Shown: positions 31,579 to 39,080 of the stretch, in pieces
Layout of the letters: each line of letters opens with the position of its first letter
Position numbering within the stretch: position 1 is the stretch's first letter
Source: Dietzia cinnamea NBRC 102147
GTDB lineage: Bacteria; Actinomycetota; Actinomycetes; Mycobacteriales; Mycobacteriaceae
Length of the DNA: 39,080 nucleotides
NCBI RefSeq assembly: GCF_001571065.1
Contig: NZ_BCSW01000028.1
Coordinates: forward strand, 1-39,080
Direction: 5' to 3'
The notes under the pieces: model-generated
Told to the model about the DNA's origin: nothing
What the model saw: only the letters and a program-made list of their open reading frames with translations
The model's database searches: none
Translations under genes and position numbers: made by a program

Positions 31579-34151
31579 TGGCCGGCGGGAAGCACGAGGC
31601 GCGACACGCGCCCCGGCACTCGCGGCCCATGCTGCGCGTCTCCCTGCGCAACATCTCCGCCCACAAACTCCGACTCGTCCTGTCGGTGCTGGCCGTGGTG
31701 CTGGGGACCGCGTTCGTCACCGGCTCGTTGGTGTTCACCTCCACCCTCAAGAGCACCTTCGACGGCCTTCTCGAACAGGGCACCGCCGACCTGTCCGCCA
31801 TGATCGAGCCCGAGGACCCGCGCGGCGCCGGCGTCCCGTTCGAGGTGGCCGAGCGGGTACTCGACCTGCCCGGCGTCGAGGCCGCCACCCCCGGCGTCTC
31901 CGGCACCGTGGTGCTCTTCAACGCCGACGGCACCCCCTACCAGTCCGGCGGCGCCCCCTCGGAGGGCCTGGCCTGGGTCGACCCCGAGCACTCGGTCGGC
32001 GACAGCAGCCGGATCGTCGACGGCCGCGCCCCCGCCGGCGACGACGAGGTCGTCCTGCCCACCACCGTCCTCGAGAGCGCGGGGCTGGCAATCGGTGACA
32101 CAGCGCAGGTCTACACCACGGGCCAGGGCATGCTCGACGTCCGGATCGTCGGCTCCTACGCCAGCGACACCGACGTGGGCGGTTACGTGGGCGTCGGATT
32201 CTCCGAGGACCGCGCCCGCGCCCTGTTCACAGACGGCGAGAACGCCTCCGGCGTCTCCGTCCGCGCCGAGCCGGGCGTGAGCCAGGAGCAGGTCCGCGAC
32301 ACCATCGCCGCCGAGTTCCCCGACTACACCGTCAGCACCGGCGACGAGGTTCGCGAGCGGCTCTCCGAGCAGCTGTCGACCATCCTCGACTTCGTCAACT
32401 ACTTCTTCGTCGCGTTCGGGCTGATCGCCCTGCTCGTGGGCACGTTCATCATCTACAACACCTTCTCCATGCTCGTCGCGCAGCGGCTGCGCGAACTGGC
32501 CCTGCTGCGCGCGATCGGTGCGTCCCGCGGCCAGCTCACCCGGTCCGTCATGGCCGAGGCCGCCGTCACCGGGCTCGTCGGCTCCGCGATCGGCGTGCTG
32601 GCGGGCTTCGGGCTCGCGCAGCTCATCTTCCTGGTGCTCGAGGCCCTCGATCTGGGCATCCCGTCCGGCGCCCTCTCCCTCACGCCGATGTCGGTCATCA
32701 CCCCACTGGCGCTGGGCTTCGTCGTCACCGTGTTCTCCGCCTGGGCCCCCGCCCGGCGCGCCGGACGCGTCGCCCCCGTGCAGGGCATGCGCGTCGGCTC
32801 GGTCTCGACCGAGGCCGGCGGCGCGTGGCGCACCTACATCGGCGTCCTCGCCGTGGTCAGCGGAGTGGCGTTGGCGCTGATCGGTACGTGGCACGACACG
32901 ACCCGCGACGGGGCGATCACCGTCGGCGTCGGCGCCGCCGCCCTGATCGTCGGCAGCTTCCTCGTCATGCCCACGCTGGCCAAGCCCATCGCCGGTGGTA
33001 TCGGCCGCGTCATCGGCGCGCCCTTCGGTGCTGTCGGCAAGCTCGCCGCCACCAACGCAGGCCGCAACACCCGCCGCACGGCTGCGACCGCCTTCGCCCT
33101 GACCCTGGGGCTCACCCTCGTCGCCGCGTTCGGCACCCTCGGCGCGACCACCAAGGAGAGCGTCTCCGGCGTCATCAACCAGGACATCAACGCCGAACTC
33201 GTGATCCAGGGCGTAGCCTCCCAGGGGCCGCCGACCCCGCTCCCCGGGGGCATCCAGGACAGGGTCACCTCTGTCGACGAGGTCGGCGACGTGGCGTGGC
33301 TGGCGTTCTCCTTCGCGCAGCTGGCCGGCGAGCCACAGGCGCTGGCCGCCGCGGGCGGGCCGCTCGAGGAGATGATCGACGCGACCATGGTCGACGGCTC
33401 GCTCGTGCCCGGGCCCGACTCGCTCGTCGTGTCCCGCACCGTCGCCCGTGATCGCGGCTGGACCGTCGGCGCGAGCGTCCCCCTCGTCGGGCCCGACGGC
33501 ACCGAGTCGACACTGCGGGTGACCGGCGTGTACGAGGACTCCCAGATCCTCGGGCCGTTCTACACCGGTATGGACGTCTACGAGCGCCTGGTGCCGGAGA
33601 ACCTGCGCACCACGTCCATCATGCTCGCCTCCGCGGCCGAGGGCGTCAGCACCGACGAGGTGCTCGCCGCCGTCACCGACGAGCTCACCGACATCCCCAT
33701 CGCCATGGTGCAGAGCAAGCAGCAGTACATCGACGTCCAGACCGGCGGTATCGACCAGCTGCTCTCGATCATCTACGCCCTGCTGGGACTGGCACTGGTG
33801 ATCGCCGTCCTGGGCATCGTCAACACCCTCGCGCTGTCGGTGATCGAACGCCGCACCGAGATCGGGATGCTGCGCGCCGTGGGCATGCAGCGGTCGCAGA
33901 TCCGCCGCACCATCAACCTCGAGTCGACGCAGATCGCTGTGTTCGGCGCGCTGATCGGCGCGGCGGTGGGCGTGTACCTGGGCTGGGCGTTCGTCACCGT
34001 GCTGGCCGACAGCGGCCTGACCGAGACGACCATCCCCTGGGGCGGCATCGTCGTGGTGCTGGCGTCCTCGGCGGTGGTCGGCGTGCTCGCGTCGCTGTGG
34101 CCCGCCCACCGTGCGGCCAAGACGGGGCCGCTGGAGGCGATCGCCGACTGA
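31578..34151 (+). CDS. ABC transporter permease with two FtsX/MacB domains
   Basis: An 857-residue permease from ATG 31578. A first helix (LSVLAVVLGTAFVTGSLVF) leads to an extracytoplasmic domain of about 220 residues. Next come three FtsX helices (residues about 275-395, with RELALLRAIGASRGQLTRSV), then a second set including IDQLLSIIYALLGLALVIAVLGIVNTL and RTEIGMLRAVGMQRSQIRR, ending WPAHRAAKTGPLEAIAD. This doubled layout is common in actinobacterial export systems of unknown cargo. A TetR gene follows on the opposite strand and may regulate the pair. Confidence 0.93.
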   Translation: MAGGKHEARHAPRHSRPMLRVSLRNISAHKLRLVLSVLAVVLGTAFVTGSLVFTSTLKSTFDGLLEQGTADLSAMIEPEDPRGAGVPFEVAERVLDLPGVEAATPGVSGTVVLFNADGTPYQSGGAPSEGLAWVDPEHSVGDSSRIVDGRAPAGDDEVVLPTTVLESAGLAIGDTAQVYTTGQGMLDVRIVGSYASDTDVGGYVGVGFSEDRARALFTDGENASGVSVRAEPGVSQEQVRDTIAAEFPDYTVSTGDEVRERLSEQLSTILDFVNYFFVAFGLIALLVGTFIIYNTFSMLVAQRLRELALLRAIGASRGQLTRSVMAEAAVTGLVGSAIGVLAGFGLAQLIFLVLEALDLGIPSGALSLTPMSVITPLALGFVVTVFSAWAPARRAGRVAPVQGMRVGSVSTEAGGAWRTYIGVLAVVSGVALALIGTWHDTTRDGAITVGVGAAALIVGSFLVMPTLAKPIAGGIGRVIGAPFGAVGKLAATNAGRNTRRTAATAFALTLGLTLVAAFGTLGATTKESVSGVINQDINAELVIQGVASQGPPTPLPGGIQDRVTSVDEVGDVAWLAFSFAQLAGEPQALAAAGGPLEEMIDATMVDGSLVPGPDSLVVSRTVARDRGWTVGASVPLVGPDGTESTLRVTGVYEDSQILGPFYTGMDVYERLVPENLRTTSIMLASAAEGVSTDEVLAAVTDELTDIPIAMVQSKQQYIDVQTGGIDQLLSIIYALLGLALVIAVLGIVNTLALSVIERRTEIGMLRAVGMQRSQIRRTINLESTQIAVFGALIGAAVGVYLGWAFVTVLADSGLTETTIPWGGIVVVLASSAVVGVLASLWPAHRAAKTGPLEAIAD

Positions 34152-34204
34152 CGGGTGCTGCCGGGCCCGCCGGCGGGTGGGGCTGCCGGCCGCGGGGGGG
34201 CCTG

Positions 34205-34804
34205 CTAACGACGCAGGCCGAACAGGTTGCGGGGGCCGCGGTGCTCGTGGCGGGCGAGCACCGCGCCCAGCAGCTCGGCGTCGTGCTTGGCGTCGACCTC
34301 GGCGCCCGCCAGGCGTCCTACCGTGCGTTCCCACAGCAGGCCCTCGTACACCGTGAGCAGGTCGAGGGCGGCGGTGGCGGGATCGCGGAGCCCGGCGGCG
34401 TCGAGCGCGCCGACCAGGTCGCTGGGGTCGAGGAGGGACGCCACGAGGTCGGTGGTGTCCGCCTTGCCGGCCAGCTCGACGATGAGCGCCGACCGGGCCG
34501 CGAGTTCACCGCGGTAGTCCTCCAGCAGCCCTTCCATCATGCGCGCGAGTGTCGAGAGCACCTCGTCGGCGTTCGATGACGCGAGTTCCTGGATGCCGGA
34601 GACCTCGACGAACCCGCGAAGCAGCGAGGTGAGCCGGTCGACGGTGAGGGTGAGCAGTTGGGCGCGGGTGCGGCAGTAGTACGAGGTGGAGCCGGAGGGC
34701 AGTCCCGCCTCCGAGTCCACGGCGCGGTGGGTGAGGGCACGGACACCGTCCCTCGCCACGACCTCGATCGCGGAATCGGCGATGAGCATCCGCCGGTCCT
34801 CCAT
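34205..34804 (-). CDS. TetR-family transcriptional regulator
   Basis: A 199-residue TetR protein. Its HTH segment (RALTHRAVDSEAGLPSGSTSYYCRTRAQLL) has the SxSYYCxTR pattern of a subgroup often near transporters. The C-terminal domain is Leu/Ala-rich. It starts with ATG 34804. The gene converges with the ABC transporter operon, making it a candidate local regulator of that exporter, although convergent orientation is weak support. A possible operator lies about 75 bases upstream. Confidence 0.88.
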   Translation of the reverse strand: MEDRRMLIADSAIEVVARDGVRALTHRAVDSEAGLPSGSTSYYCRTRAQLLTLTVDRLTSLLRGFVEVSGIQELASSNADEVLSTLARMMEGLLEDYRGELAARSALIVELAGKADTTDLVASLLDPSDLVGALDAAGLRDPATAALDLLTVYEGLLWERTVGRLAGAEVDAKHDAELLGAVLARHEHRGPRNLFGLRR

Positions 34805-34878
34805 GGGGGCTCCCGTCCTCGTCGTCTTGTGTCGGGTGACCGGCTCGACCGCTGTGGCGTCGGTATGCGTTCCGTCCC

Positions 34879-34901
34879 GCTGACTCGAGCGCCAGCCTAT
34901 A
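34879..34901 (-). promoter_or_regulatory. Possible promoter and operator of the TetR gene
   Basis: TATAGG (34901-34896, minus strand) can serve as a -10. It is followed at once by an imperfect dyad at 34879-34896 with arms GCTG and CAGC around a CTCGAG centre (six of nine pairs). A regulator there would overlap the start site. It lies about 75-95 bases before the TetR ATG. Confidence 0.35.
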
Positions 34902-34933
34902 GCCGACCCGCGCCGCAGGGCGTCGAAATCACG

Positions 34934-34968
34934 GACGCCCCGGCACCGGATCGCGGTGCCGGGGCGTC
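34934..34968 (-). terminator. Terminator of the desaturase gene
   Basis: GACGCCCCGGCACCG and CGGTGCCGGGGCGTC form a perfect 15-pair stem with a five-base loop, 29 bases past the desaturase stop on the minus strand. Confidence 0.85.
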
Positions 34969-34996
34969 GCCGGTCGTGACGGGGTCGCGGGCCTCG

Positions 34997-36238
34997 TCAG
35001 GCCACGGCGACGACCTTGCGCGCCCGTCGGCGCGCACGGTGGTGCTTCAGCGCGGTCTTCAGGCCCGCTCGCTTGCCCTCCGGGGCGGGCAGCGGGGTGG
35101 GCAGGTCCTCGAACATCCGCTCGGAATGGGTCTCCGGCGCATCGTCCGCGGTGGCGCGCAGCATGTGGTTGGGCAGCGACAGCTTGGCGATGGTGCGCCA
35201 GGTCTTGGCATACTGGACCGGCAGCGGGCCGGCCACATACGGCAGGTCGTACTTGTCGCACACCGCGCGCACGCGCAGCGACGCCTCGGACAGTCGGTTG
35301 GACGGCATGTCCGGGTAGATGTGGTGCTCGATCTGGTACGAGAGGTTGCCGGACATGAAGTCCATGATCGGACCGCCGGTGATGTTCGCCGAGCCGAGCA
35401 TCTGACGCAGGTACCACTCGGCCTGCGTCTCCTCCTGCACGTTCTTCTTGGTGAACTTCTCCGCCCCGTCGGGGAAGTGCCCGCAGAAGATCACCGCGTT
35501 GGTCCACACGTTGCGGATGCCGTTTGCGAGCAGGTTCGCGGTCGCGGTGGACTTCCACCCCTTACCCGACAGCGCCGGGTACAAGACGTAGTCCTTCAGC
35601 AGCTGGCCGGACGCCTTCTTGGCGAAGAGCTTGAGCTTGCGCTTGGTCTCCCCGCGGTCGTCACGTCCCATGGCGACCTTGCCCAGCTCGAGGTGCTGGA
35701 TGCCCACGCCCCACTGGAACAGCAGGGCCAGCACCGCGTTGTAGGCGACGTTGCCGTAGAAGAACGGGCTCCACCGCTGGTCGCGGGTCACGCGCAGCAG
35801 ACCGAATCCCACGTCGTCGTCCATGCCGACGATGTTGGTGAACTTGTGGTGCAGGTAGTTGTGGGTCTGCTTCCAGTGTTCGGACGTACCCACGATGTCC
35901 CACTCCCAGGTGGTGGAGTGGATCTCCGGGTCGTTCATCCAGTCCCACTGGCCGTGCATGATGTTGTGCCCGAGCTCCATGTTCTCGACGATCTTGGCGA
36001 CGCCGAGCGCTCCCGCGCCGACCGCCCAGGCGGTGCGGTTTCGTGAGCCCACGAGGAGCAACGCGCGCGCTGCGACCTCGAGGCCGCGCTGGAAGCGGAT
36101 CGTGTTGTGGATATAGGCCGCGTCACGCACGCCCAGGGAACCGATGATGTCCTGACGGATCTGCTCGAGCTCGGCGCCGAGCGCCTCGACGTCGTCCTCG
36201 GTGAGATGCGCGAACTCCGGGATGTCGGTGATTGCCAT
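34997..36238 (-). CDS. Fatty-acid (acyl-CoA) desaturase, DesA3-like
   Basis: A 413-residue membrane-bound di-iron desaturase. The three histidine boxes are intact: HNIMH (His91-His95), HNYLHH (His126, His130-131) and QIEHH (His305-306). The sequence pattern (MELGHNIMHGQWDWMNDPEIHS, GNLSYQIEHHIYPDMPSNR) is that of the M. tuberculosis DesA3 (Rv3229c) group, which makes oleate from stearoyl-CoA with a dedicated reductase (not in this window). About four membrane helices are present; the tail is basic (HHRARRRARK). ATG 36238 is preferred over an upstream reading. Dyads immediately upstream suggest regulation by a fatty-acid responsive repressor. Confidence 0.93.
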   Translation of the reverse strand: MAITDIPEFAHLTEDDVEALGAELEQIRQDIIGSLGVRDAAYIHNTIRFQRGLEVAARALLLVGSRNRTAWAVGAGALGVAKIVENMELGHNIMHGQWDWMNDPEIHSTTWEWDIVGTSEHWKQTHNYLHHKFTNIVGMDDDVGFGLLRVTRDQRWSPFFYGNVAYNAVLALLFQWGVGIQHLELGKVAMGRDDRGETKRKLKLFAKKASGQLLKDYVLYPALSGKGWKSTATANLLANGIRNVWTNAVIFCGHFPDGAEKFTKKNVQEETQAEWYLRQMLGSANITGGPIMDFMSGNLSYQIEHHIYPDMPSNRLSEASLRVRAVCDKYDLPYVAGPLPVQYAKTWRTIAKLSLPNHMLRATADDAPETHSERMFEDLPTPLPAPEGKRAGLKTALKHHRARRRARKVVAVA

Positions 36239-36243
36239 GAAGC

Positions 36244-36263
36244 TACGGTACCGTAACTTACGG
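36244..36263. promoter_or_regulatory. Overlapping dyads upstream of the desaturase
   Basis: TACGGTACCGTA (36244-36255) is a perfect 12-base palindrome. CCGTAA and TTACGG (36251-36256, 36258-36263) form a second overlapping 13-base dyad. Both contain TACGGT-type arms, three in all, only 6-25 bases before the desaturase ATG. A repressor here would block its promoter or start site. Confidence 0.65.
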
Positions 36264-36439
36264 TCGCGTAGGTACGTCTGGTTGCGTCGGTCACAAAAGT
36301 GAGGTCGGTTGTACTGGTCTCGGTGACCCGTTATCTGCGGCGTCTCCGATCGCTTAGTGGGCATCGGTAACGCCCTGGCCTGCGAGGGAAGACGACGATA
36401 TCCCAGTTGATGTCACGGTTTTGTAACGTCGGTTGGGTT

Positions 36440-36463
36440 CGCGACGACATAGAGGTCGTCGCG
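36440..36463 (+). other. Hairpin in the leader of the 44-aa ORF
   Basis: CGCGACGAC and GTCGTCGCG form a nine-pair stem with a six-base loop (atagag), 77 bases before the small ORF. It may be a leader stem or a DNA dyad for a regulator. The remainder of the 36264-36539 region holds no gene I can support. Confidence 0.5.
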
Positions 36464-36539
36464 TAGGGGTCACGGATACGACAGCGCCTACCGCGATACG
36501 ACCCAGTACGCACCAGCACGACAACCGAGGAGACACACC

Positions 36540-36674
36540 ATGAGCAACGCCAACGACATCTTCCTGCGGGCCATCCAGCCGGTCGTCGACATCTTCTGGT
36601 CCCTGGTGTGGAGCGCCACCGGCTCGACCGTCAGCGTGCCGCGTCCGACGGCTCCGGCGCCCGAAGCGGCCTGA
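36540..36674 (+). CDS. Small protein, 44 aa, amphipathic
   Basis: A 44-residue ORF with an excellent ribosome-binding site: GAGGAG at 36527-36532, seven bases before ATG 36540. The N-terminal half is an amphipathic or membrane-surface helix (DIFLRAIQPVVDIFWSLVWS) with two Trp; the C-terminus is Ser/Pro/Ala-rich (VPRPTAPAPEAA). There is no Cys. A perfect terminator follows 33 bases later, so a short separate transcript is likely. No family is recognised. It is divergent from the desaturase. Confidence 0.7.
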   Translation: MSNANDIFLRAIQPVVDIFWSLVWSATGSTVSVPRPTAPAPEAA

Positions 36675-36707
36675 TTCGCCGGGCCGGGTGCTCTGCCCGG
36701 CCGCACA

Positions 36708-36744
36708 CGAAGGCCCGCCCCTCCGGTCGAGGGGCGGGCCTTCG
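36708..36744. terminator. Bidirectional terminator
   Basis: CGAAGGCCCGCCCCTC and GAGGGGCGGGCCTTCG form a perfect 16-pair stem with a five-base loop. It separates the rightward small ORF from the leftward SDR gene and can serve both. Confidence 0.9.
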
Positions 36745-36766
36745 CGTGATCTGAGACCGATCGGGC

Positions 36767-37627
36767 TCAGAGTCCGAACTTCTCGCTGCCGCCCAGGTCG
36801 ACCGGGATCGAGGCGCCCGTGATGCCGGCGCCCGCGTCGCTGCACAGGTAGAGGGCCATGGACGCGATCGCCGACGGCTCGACCCACGGTTGGGGCATCT
36901 GGGTCATGTTGCTGTAGGTCTCCGCGGTGTCCTCGAGTGTCGTGCCCTTCCCACCTGACATCATCTCGATCATCGCCGGGTTCTCGATCATCGGCGTGCG
37001 GACGTTGCCCGGGTGGATCGAGTTGCACCGGACGTTGGAGAAGCCGAGTTCCCCGGCGAGGGCCTTGGCGAGGCCGCGGACCCCCCACTTGGACGTCGCG
37101 TAGCTACCGGTGAACGAGCCGCCGCGAAGGCCCACCATCGAGCTGATGAGTACCACTGAACCGCCCCGGCCCGTGGCCAGGATGTGGGGAATCGCCACTT
37201 TGGTGGTGATCCAGGTGCCCTTGAGGTTGATGTCCATCGTGCTGTCCCACTCCTCCTCGGACCGCTCCCAGGTGGCGATGGGCTGTGGCGAGACACCGGC
37301 GTTGGCCACGACGAAGTCCAGTCCGCCGAACTCGGCAACCCCGGCGTCGACCGCCTCCTGCATCCCCGGCAGGTCACGTACGTCGACGATCCCCGTCACG
37401 CACCGCCGCCCCAGCGCGCGGACCGCCTCCGCGGTGGCCTCGAGATCCGCCGGCTCGGCCATGGGATAGGGCACCGTCTCGATATCCCGACACAGGTCCA
37501 ACGCGATGACGTCGCAGCCCGCGGCGGCGAAGGCCTCGCAATGAGCTCGTCCCTGGCCGCGGGCTGCGCCGGTCACCAGCACGACCCTTCCGGTCAGATC
37601 GGTTGAAGTAGTGGAGGGGTGCGACAA
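36767..37627 (-). CDS. Mycofactocin-type short-chain dehydrogenase/reductase
   Basis: A 286-residue SDR of the mycofactocin-coupled type: Rossmann motif TGAARGQGR (residues 19-27), the DLCRDIETVPYPMAEPADL insert characteristic of that group, NAG (109-111), catalytic Ser162/163, and Tyr176-x3-Lys180 (YATSK). Mycofactocin SDRs hold NAD(H) non-exchangeably and pass electrons to mycofactocin; no mycofactocin genes are in this window. The start is TTG at 37627 with AGGAG seven bases upstream; no ATG or GTG is better placed. Substrates are probably alcohols or ketones. The chain ends in PVDLGGSEKFGL. Confidence 0.85.
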   Translation of the reverse strand: MSHPSTTSTDLTGRVVLVTGAARGQGRAHCEAFAAAGCDVIALDLCRDIETVPYPMAEPADLEATAEAVRALGRRCVTGIVDVRDLPGMQEAVDAGVAEFGGLDFVVANAGVSPQPIATWERSEEEWDSTMDINLKGTWITTKVAIPHILATGRGGSVVLISSMVGLRGGSFTGSYATSKWGVRGLAKALAGELGFSNVRCNSIHPGNVRTPMIENPAMIEMMSGGKGTTLEDTAETYSNMTQMPQPWVEPSAIASMALYLCSDAGAGITGASIPVDLGGSEKFGL

Positions 37628-37728
37628 GGTGAAGCTCCTGACGATGAACGGCGGCGGTCCCTGCGGGGCCAGCCGACCTGCGGCATGCTTGAAGTCAACG
37701 TAAACAGACAGAACAGGTAGTGGTCATC

Positions 37729-39051
37729 ATGCTCGAACGGACACTCGTCCTAGTGGATACGTCGTATCTACTGGCAAGTTTTTACAACTCCTGGGAGGAG
37801 GGTGCGCGAGGCCAGCTGGAGATATCACTCGCCACGGTCGTGCACCGGTTAGACCAGGTCGCCCATAGCCTCGTGGACCAGCCCGTGCAGCGGCAGAACT
37901 GGTACGACGGCATCCCGGACTCCGGCCCGCACCGGTACCAACGCACGCTGCGCGTTATCGAGGGTGTCCAATTGCGCGCCGGTCAGCTGATCGAGTGGGG
38001 TGAACGCCGTACCCAGAAGGCCGTGGACACCCTCCTCGTCGCGGACATGATCCAGGCCGCGTACAAGGGGCAGTGCTCGGACATGGTGCTGGTCACCGGT
38101 GACGCCGACATGATCCCCGGGGTCCGGGTGGCCGTGGACGCCGGCGTGCGGATGCACCTGGTGGGCTTCGGCTGGGACTCCATCTCGTCGGCACTGCGTC
38201 ACGCCTGCGACACGACGACGGTCCTCGACCCCCGCACCGACTTCCACGACGCCATGCAGATCCGCGTCCTCGAGGGGCCGATACCGCCCAAGGTCCGCAC
38301 ACCGACGGCGACGCCCGCCCATCCGGGCGAAGACGGGCATGACCCCGACACCCACGAGTCGGTGGACCTGATGGAGGTGGACCTGCGGGCCGACCGCGCC
38401 GCCGCCACCTCCGTCGCCGACGAGACCCGGCTGACGATAGCTGACGAGGAACGCGCCGCCGACGCCGAGGAACTGGCCGTCGACGAGCAGGAATGCGCCA
38501 CCCGGATCGAGAGCGAAGGTGACGAGCAGGAGGCCGCGTCGCCCGGGGAGGACGCCGCGACGCCTGCCCCGCGGCCCGAGGAGCCGGCGGTGGTCACGCC
38601 GGCTGACCTGGCACCCAAGCCGGGCCCGACGCCGCAGGCTTCGCCTTCGCCCGCCGAGCACGCCGGGTCGGTCCAGAAGTCCTCGGCCGCGGGCGGGCCG
38701 GCGAACGGGTCCTCGCGGCCGAACCCGTCAATGATGGCCCCGCACCGTCGCCCGCTGCGGTCAAAGTTCGTGCCACTGCCCGAGGAGGTGTGGACCTCCT
38801 CCGGTGAGCAGACCCCCTTCGACGTGGGTCAGCAGTACGCCACCTGGTGGTACGAGCAGGCCGCGACCGAGCAGCAGCGCGACGAAGCCCACCTGCTGTC
38901 CGGTGGGGTGCTCCCCCCGGCGATCGACCGTCCGTTGCTGCAGTTCGCCTGCCAGATGCTCAACGAGTTCACCCTGACCGAGGCGCAGCGCGTCCGTTTG
39001 CGCGACGGATTCCACGAGGGGATCCGCGCCGTGCTTCTCAAGCACCGCTGA
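37729..39051 (+). CDS. NYN (LabA-type, PIN-like) domain protein with long linker
   Basis: A 440-residue protein from ATG 37729 (GTG 37720 would add three residues). The NYN/LabA-type domain (residues about 1-165) shows LVLVDTSYLLASF, QKAVDTLLVADMIQAAY and MVLVTGDADMIPGVRVAVDAG, with the acidic residues of a probable metal-dependent nuclease site. A disordered linker of about 170 Glu/Ala/Pro/Asp residues follows. The C-terminal ~100 residues (KFVPLPEEVWTSSGEQTPFDVG, YATWWYEQAATEQQRDEAHLL, EFTLTEAQRVRLRDGFHEGI) form a distinct helical domain I do not recognise. It is divergent from the SDR gene. An RNA-related role is likely from the fold. Confidence 0.85.
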   Translation: MLERTLVLVDTSYLLASFYNSWEEGARGQLEISLATVVHRLDQVAHSLVDQPVQRQNWYDGIPDSGPHRYQRTLRVIEGVQLRAGQLIEWGERRTQKAVDTLLVADMIQAAYKGQCSDMVLVTGDADMIPGVRVAVDAGVRMHLVGFGWDSISSALRHACDTTTVLDPRTDFHDAMQIRVLEGPIPPKVRTPTATPAHPGEDGHDPDTHESVDLMEVDLRADRAAATSVADETRLTIADEERAADAEELAVDEQECATRIESEGDEQEAASPGEDAATPAPRPEEPAVVTPADLAPKPGPTPQASPSPAEHAGSVQKSSAAGGPANGSSRPNPSMMAPHRRPLRSKFVPLPEEVWTSSGEQTPFDVGQQYATWWYEQAATEQQRDEAHLLSGGVLPPAIDRPLLQFACQMLNEFTLTEAQRVRLRDGFHEGIRAVLLKHR

Positions 39052-39080
39052 CGGCCTGCGTCGTCTAGAAGGGCGGTAGG

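Noticed and set aside
31470-34334. 954-codon open frame antisense to the ABC permease
   Set aside because: Shadow of the real gene caused by third-position G/C bias.

Overview
The window is high-GC DNA (roughly 70% or more by eye) from a mycolic-acid-bearing actinomycete of the order Mycobacteriales (Corynebacteriales). The evidence is an mmpL3-type mycolate exporter in the trmB - NYN gene - mmpL3 order known from Mycobacterium tuberculosis (Rv0208c-Rv0207c-Rv0206c), a Zmp1-like M13 peptidase, a DesA3-type desaturase, a ugpAEBC operon, DUF3558 and DUF2020 lipoproteins and a mycofactocin-type SDR. The genus Dietzia would fit, but that is inference. Many genes have a TANNNT-like -10 hexamer 6-8 bases before the start codon, so leaderless transcripts look common.

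Layout. 1-1004: two leftward genes with degenerate P-loop-like motifs, one cut by the window edge. 1105-6847: rightward envelope cluster (trmB, NYN, mmpL3, a YbhN/UPF0104-like membrane protein, DUF3054). 6844-9753: GH25 lysozyme, a small unknown, a pentapeptide-repeat protein and a DUF4395 membrane protein under a clear dyad operator. 9825-16567: a Q/G/Y-rich TM2-like membrane protein, the Zmp1-like peptidase, ctaD, a DapB-like reductase coupled to a secreted lipase, then a three-copy intergenic repeat. 16724-21123: leftward ugpA-ugpE-ugpB-ugpC importer. 21274-23263: two tandem L,D-transpeptidases. 23264-23879: no convincing protein gene, but a promoter, a structured RNA candidate and a terminator-like stem. 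23880-29697: two lipoproteins, a DUF1990 protein, two TetR regulators and a stress group (MT0933-type antitoxin homologue, GlsB-type membrane protein, GNAT, double UspA, 39-aa ORF). 29785-34804: RluA-type pseudouridine synthase, MacB/FtsX-type ABC transporter, a TetR regulator. 34997-39051: desaturase, 44-aa ORF, mycofactocin-type SDR and a second NYN protein.

Together the genes are mostly about the envelope: mycolate export, peptidoglycan cross-linking and hydrolysis, lipid desaturation, import of glycerol-phosphate-type substrates and efflux, with several local TetR regulators whose probable operators are visible as dyads. Nothing here is a plasmid, prophage, insertion sequence or CRISPR array. 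The best candidate for something undescribed is the RNA at 23608-23811. It has its own promoter, a partly cobalamin-riboswitch-like core, and the same loop sequence on its first and last hairpins, yet no gene lies downstream on its strand. Secondary candidates are the 27-bp repeat cluster at 16583-16703, three 14-bp iterons at 27818-27859, and two small ORFs.
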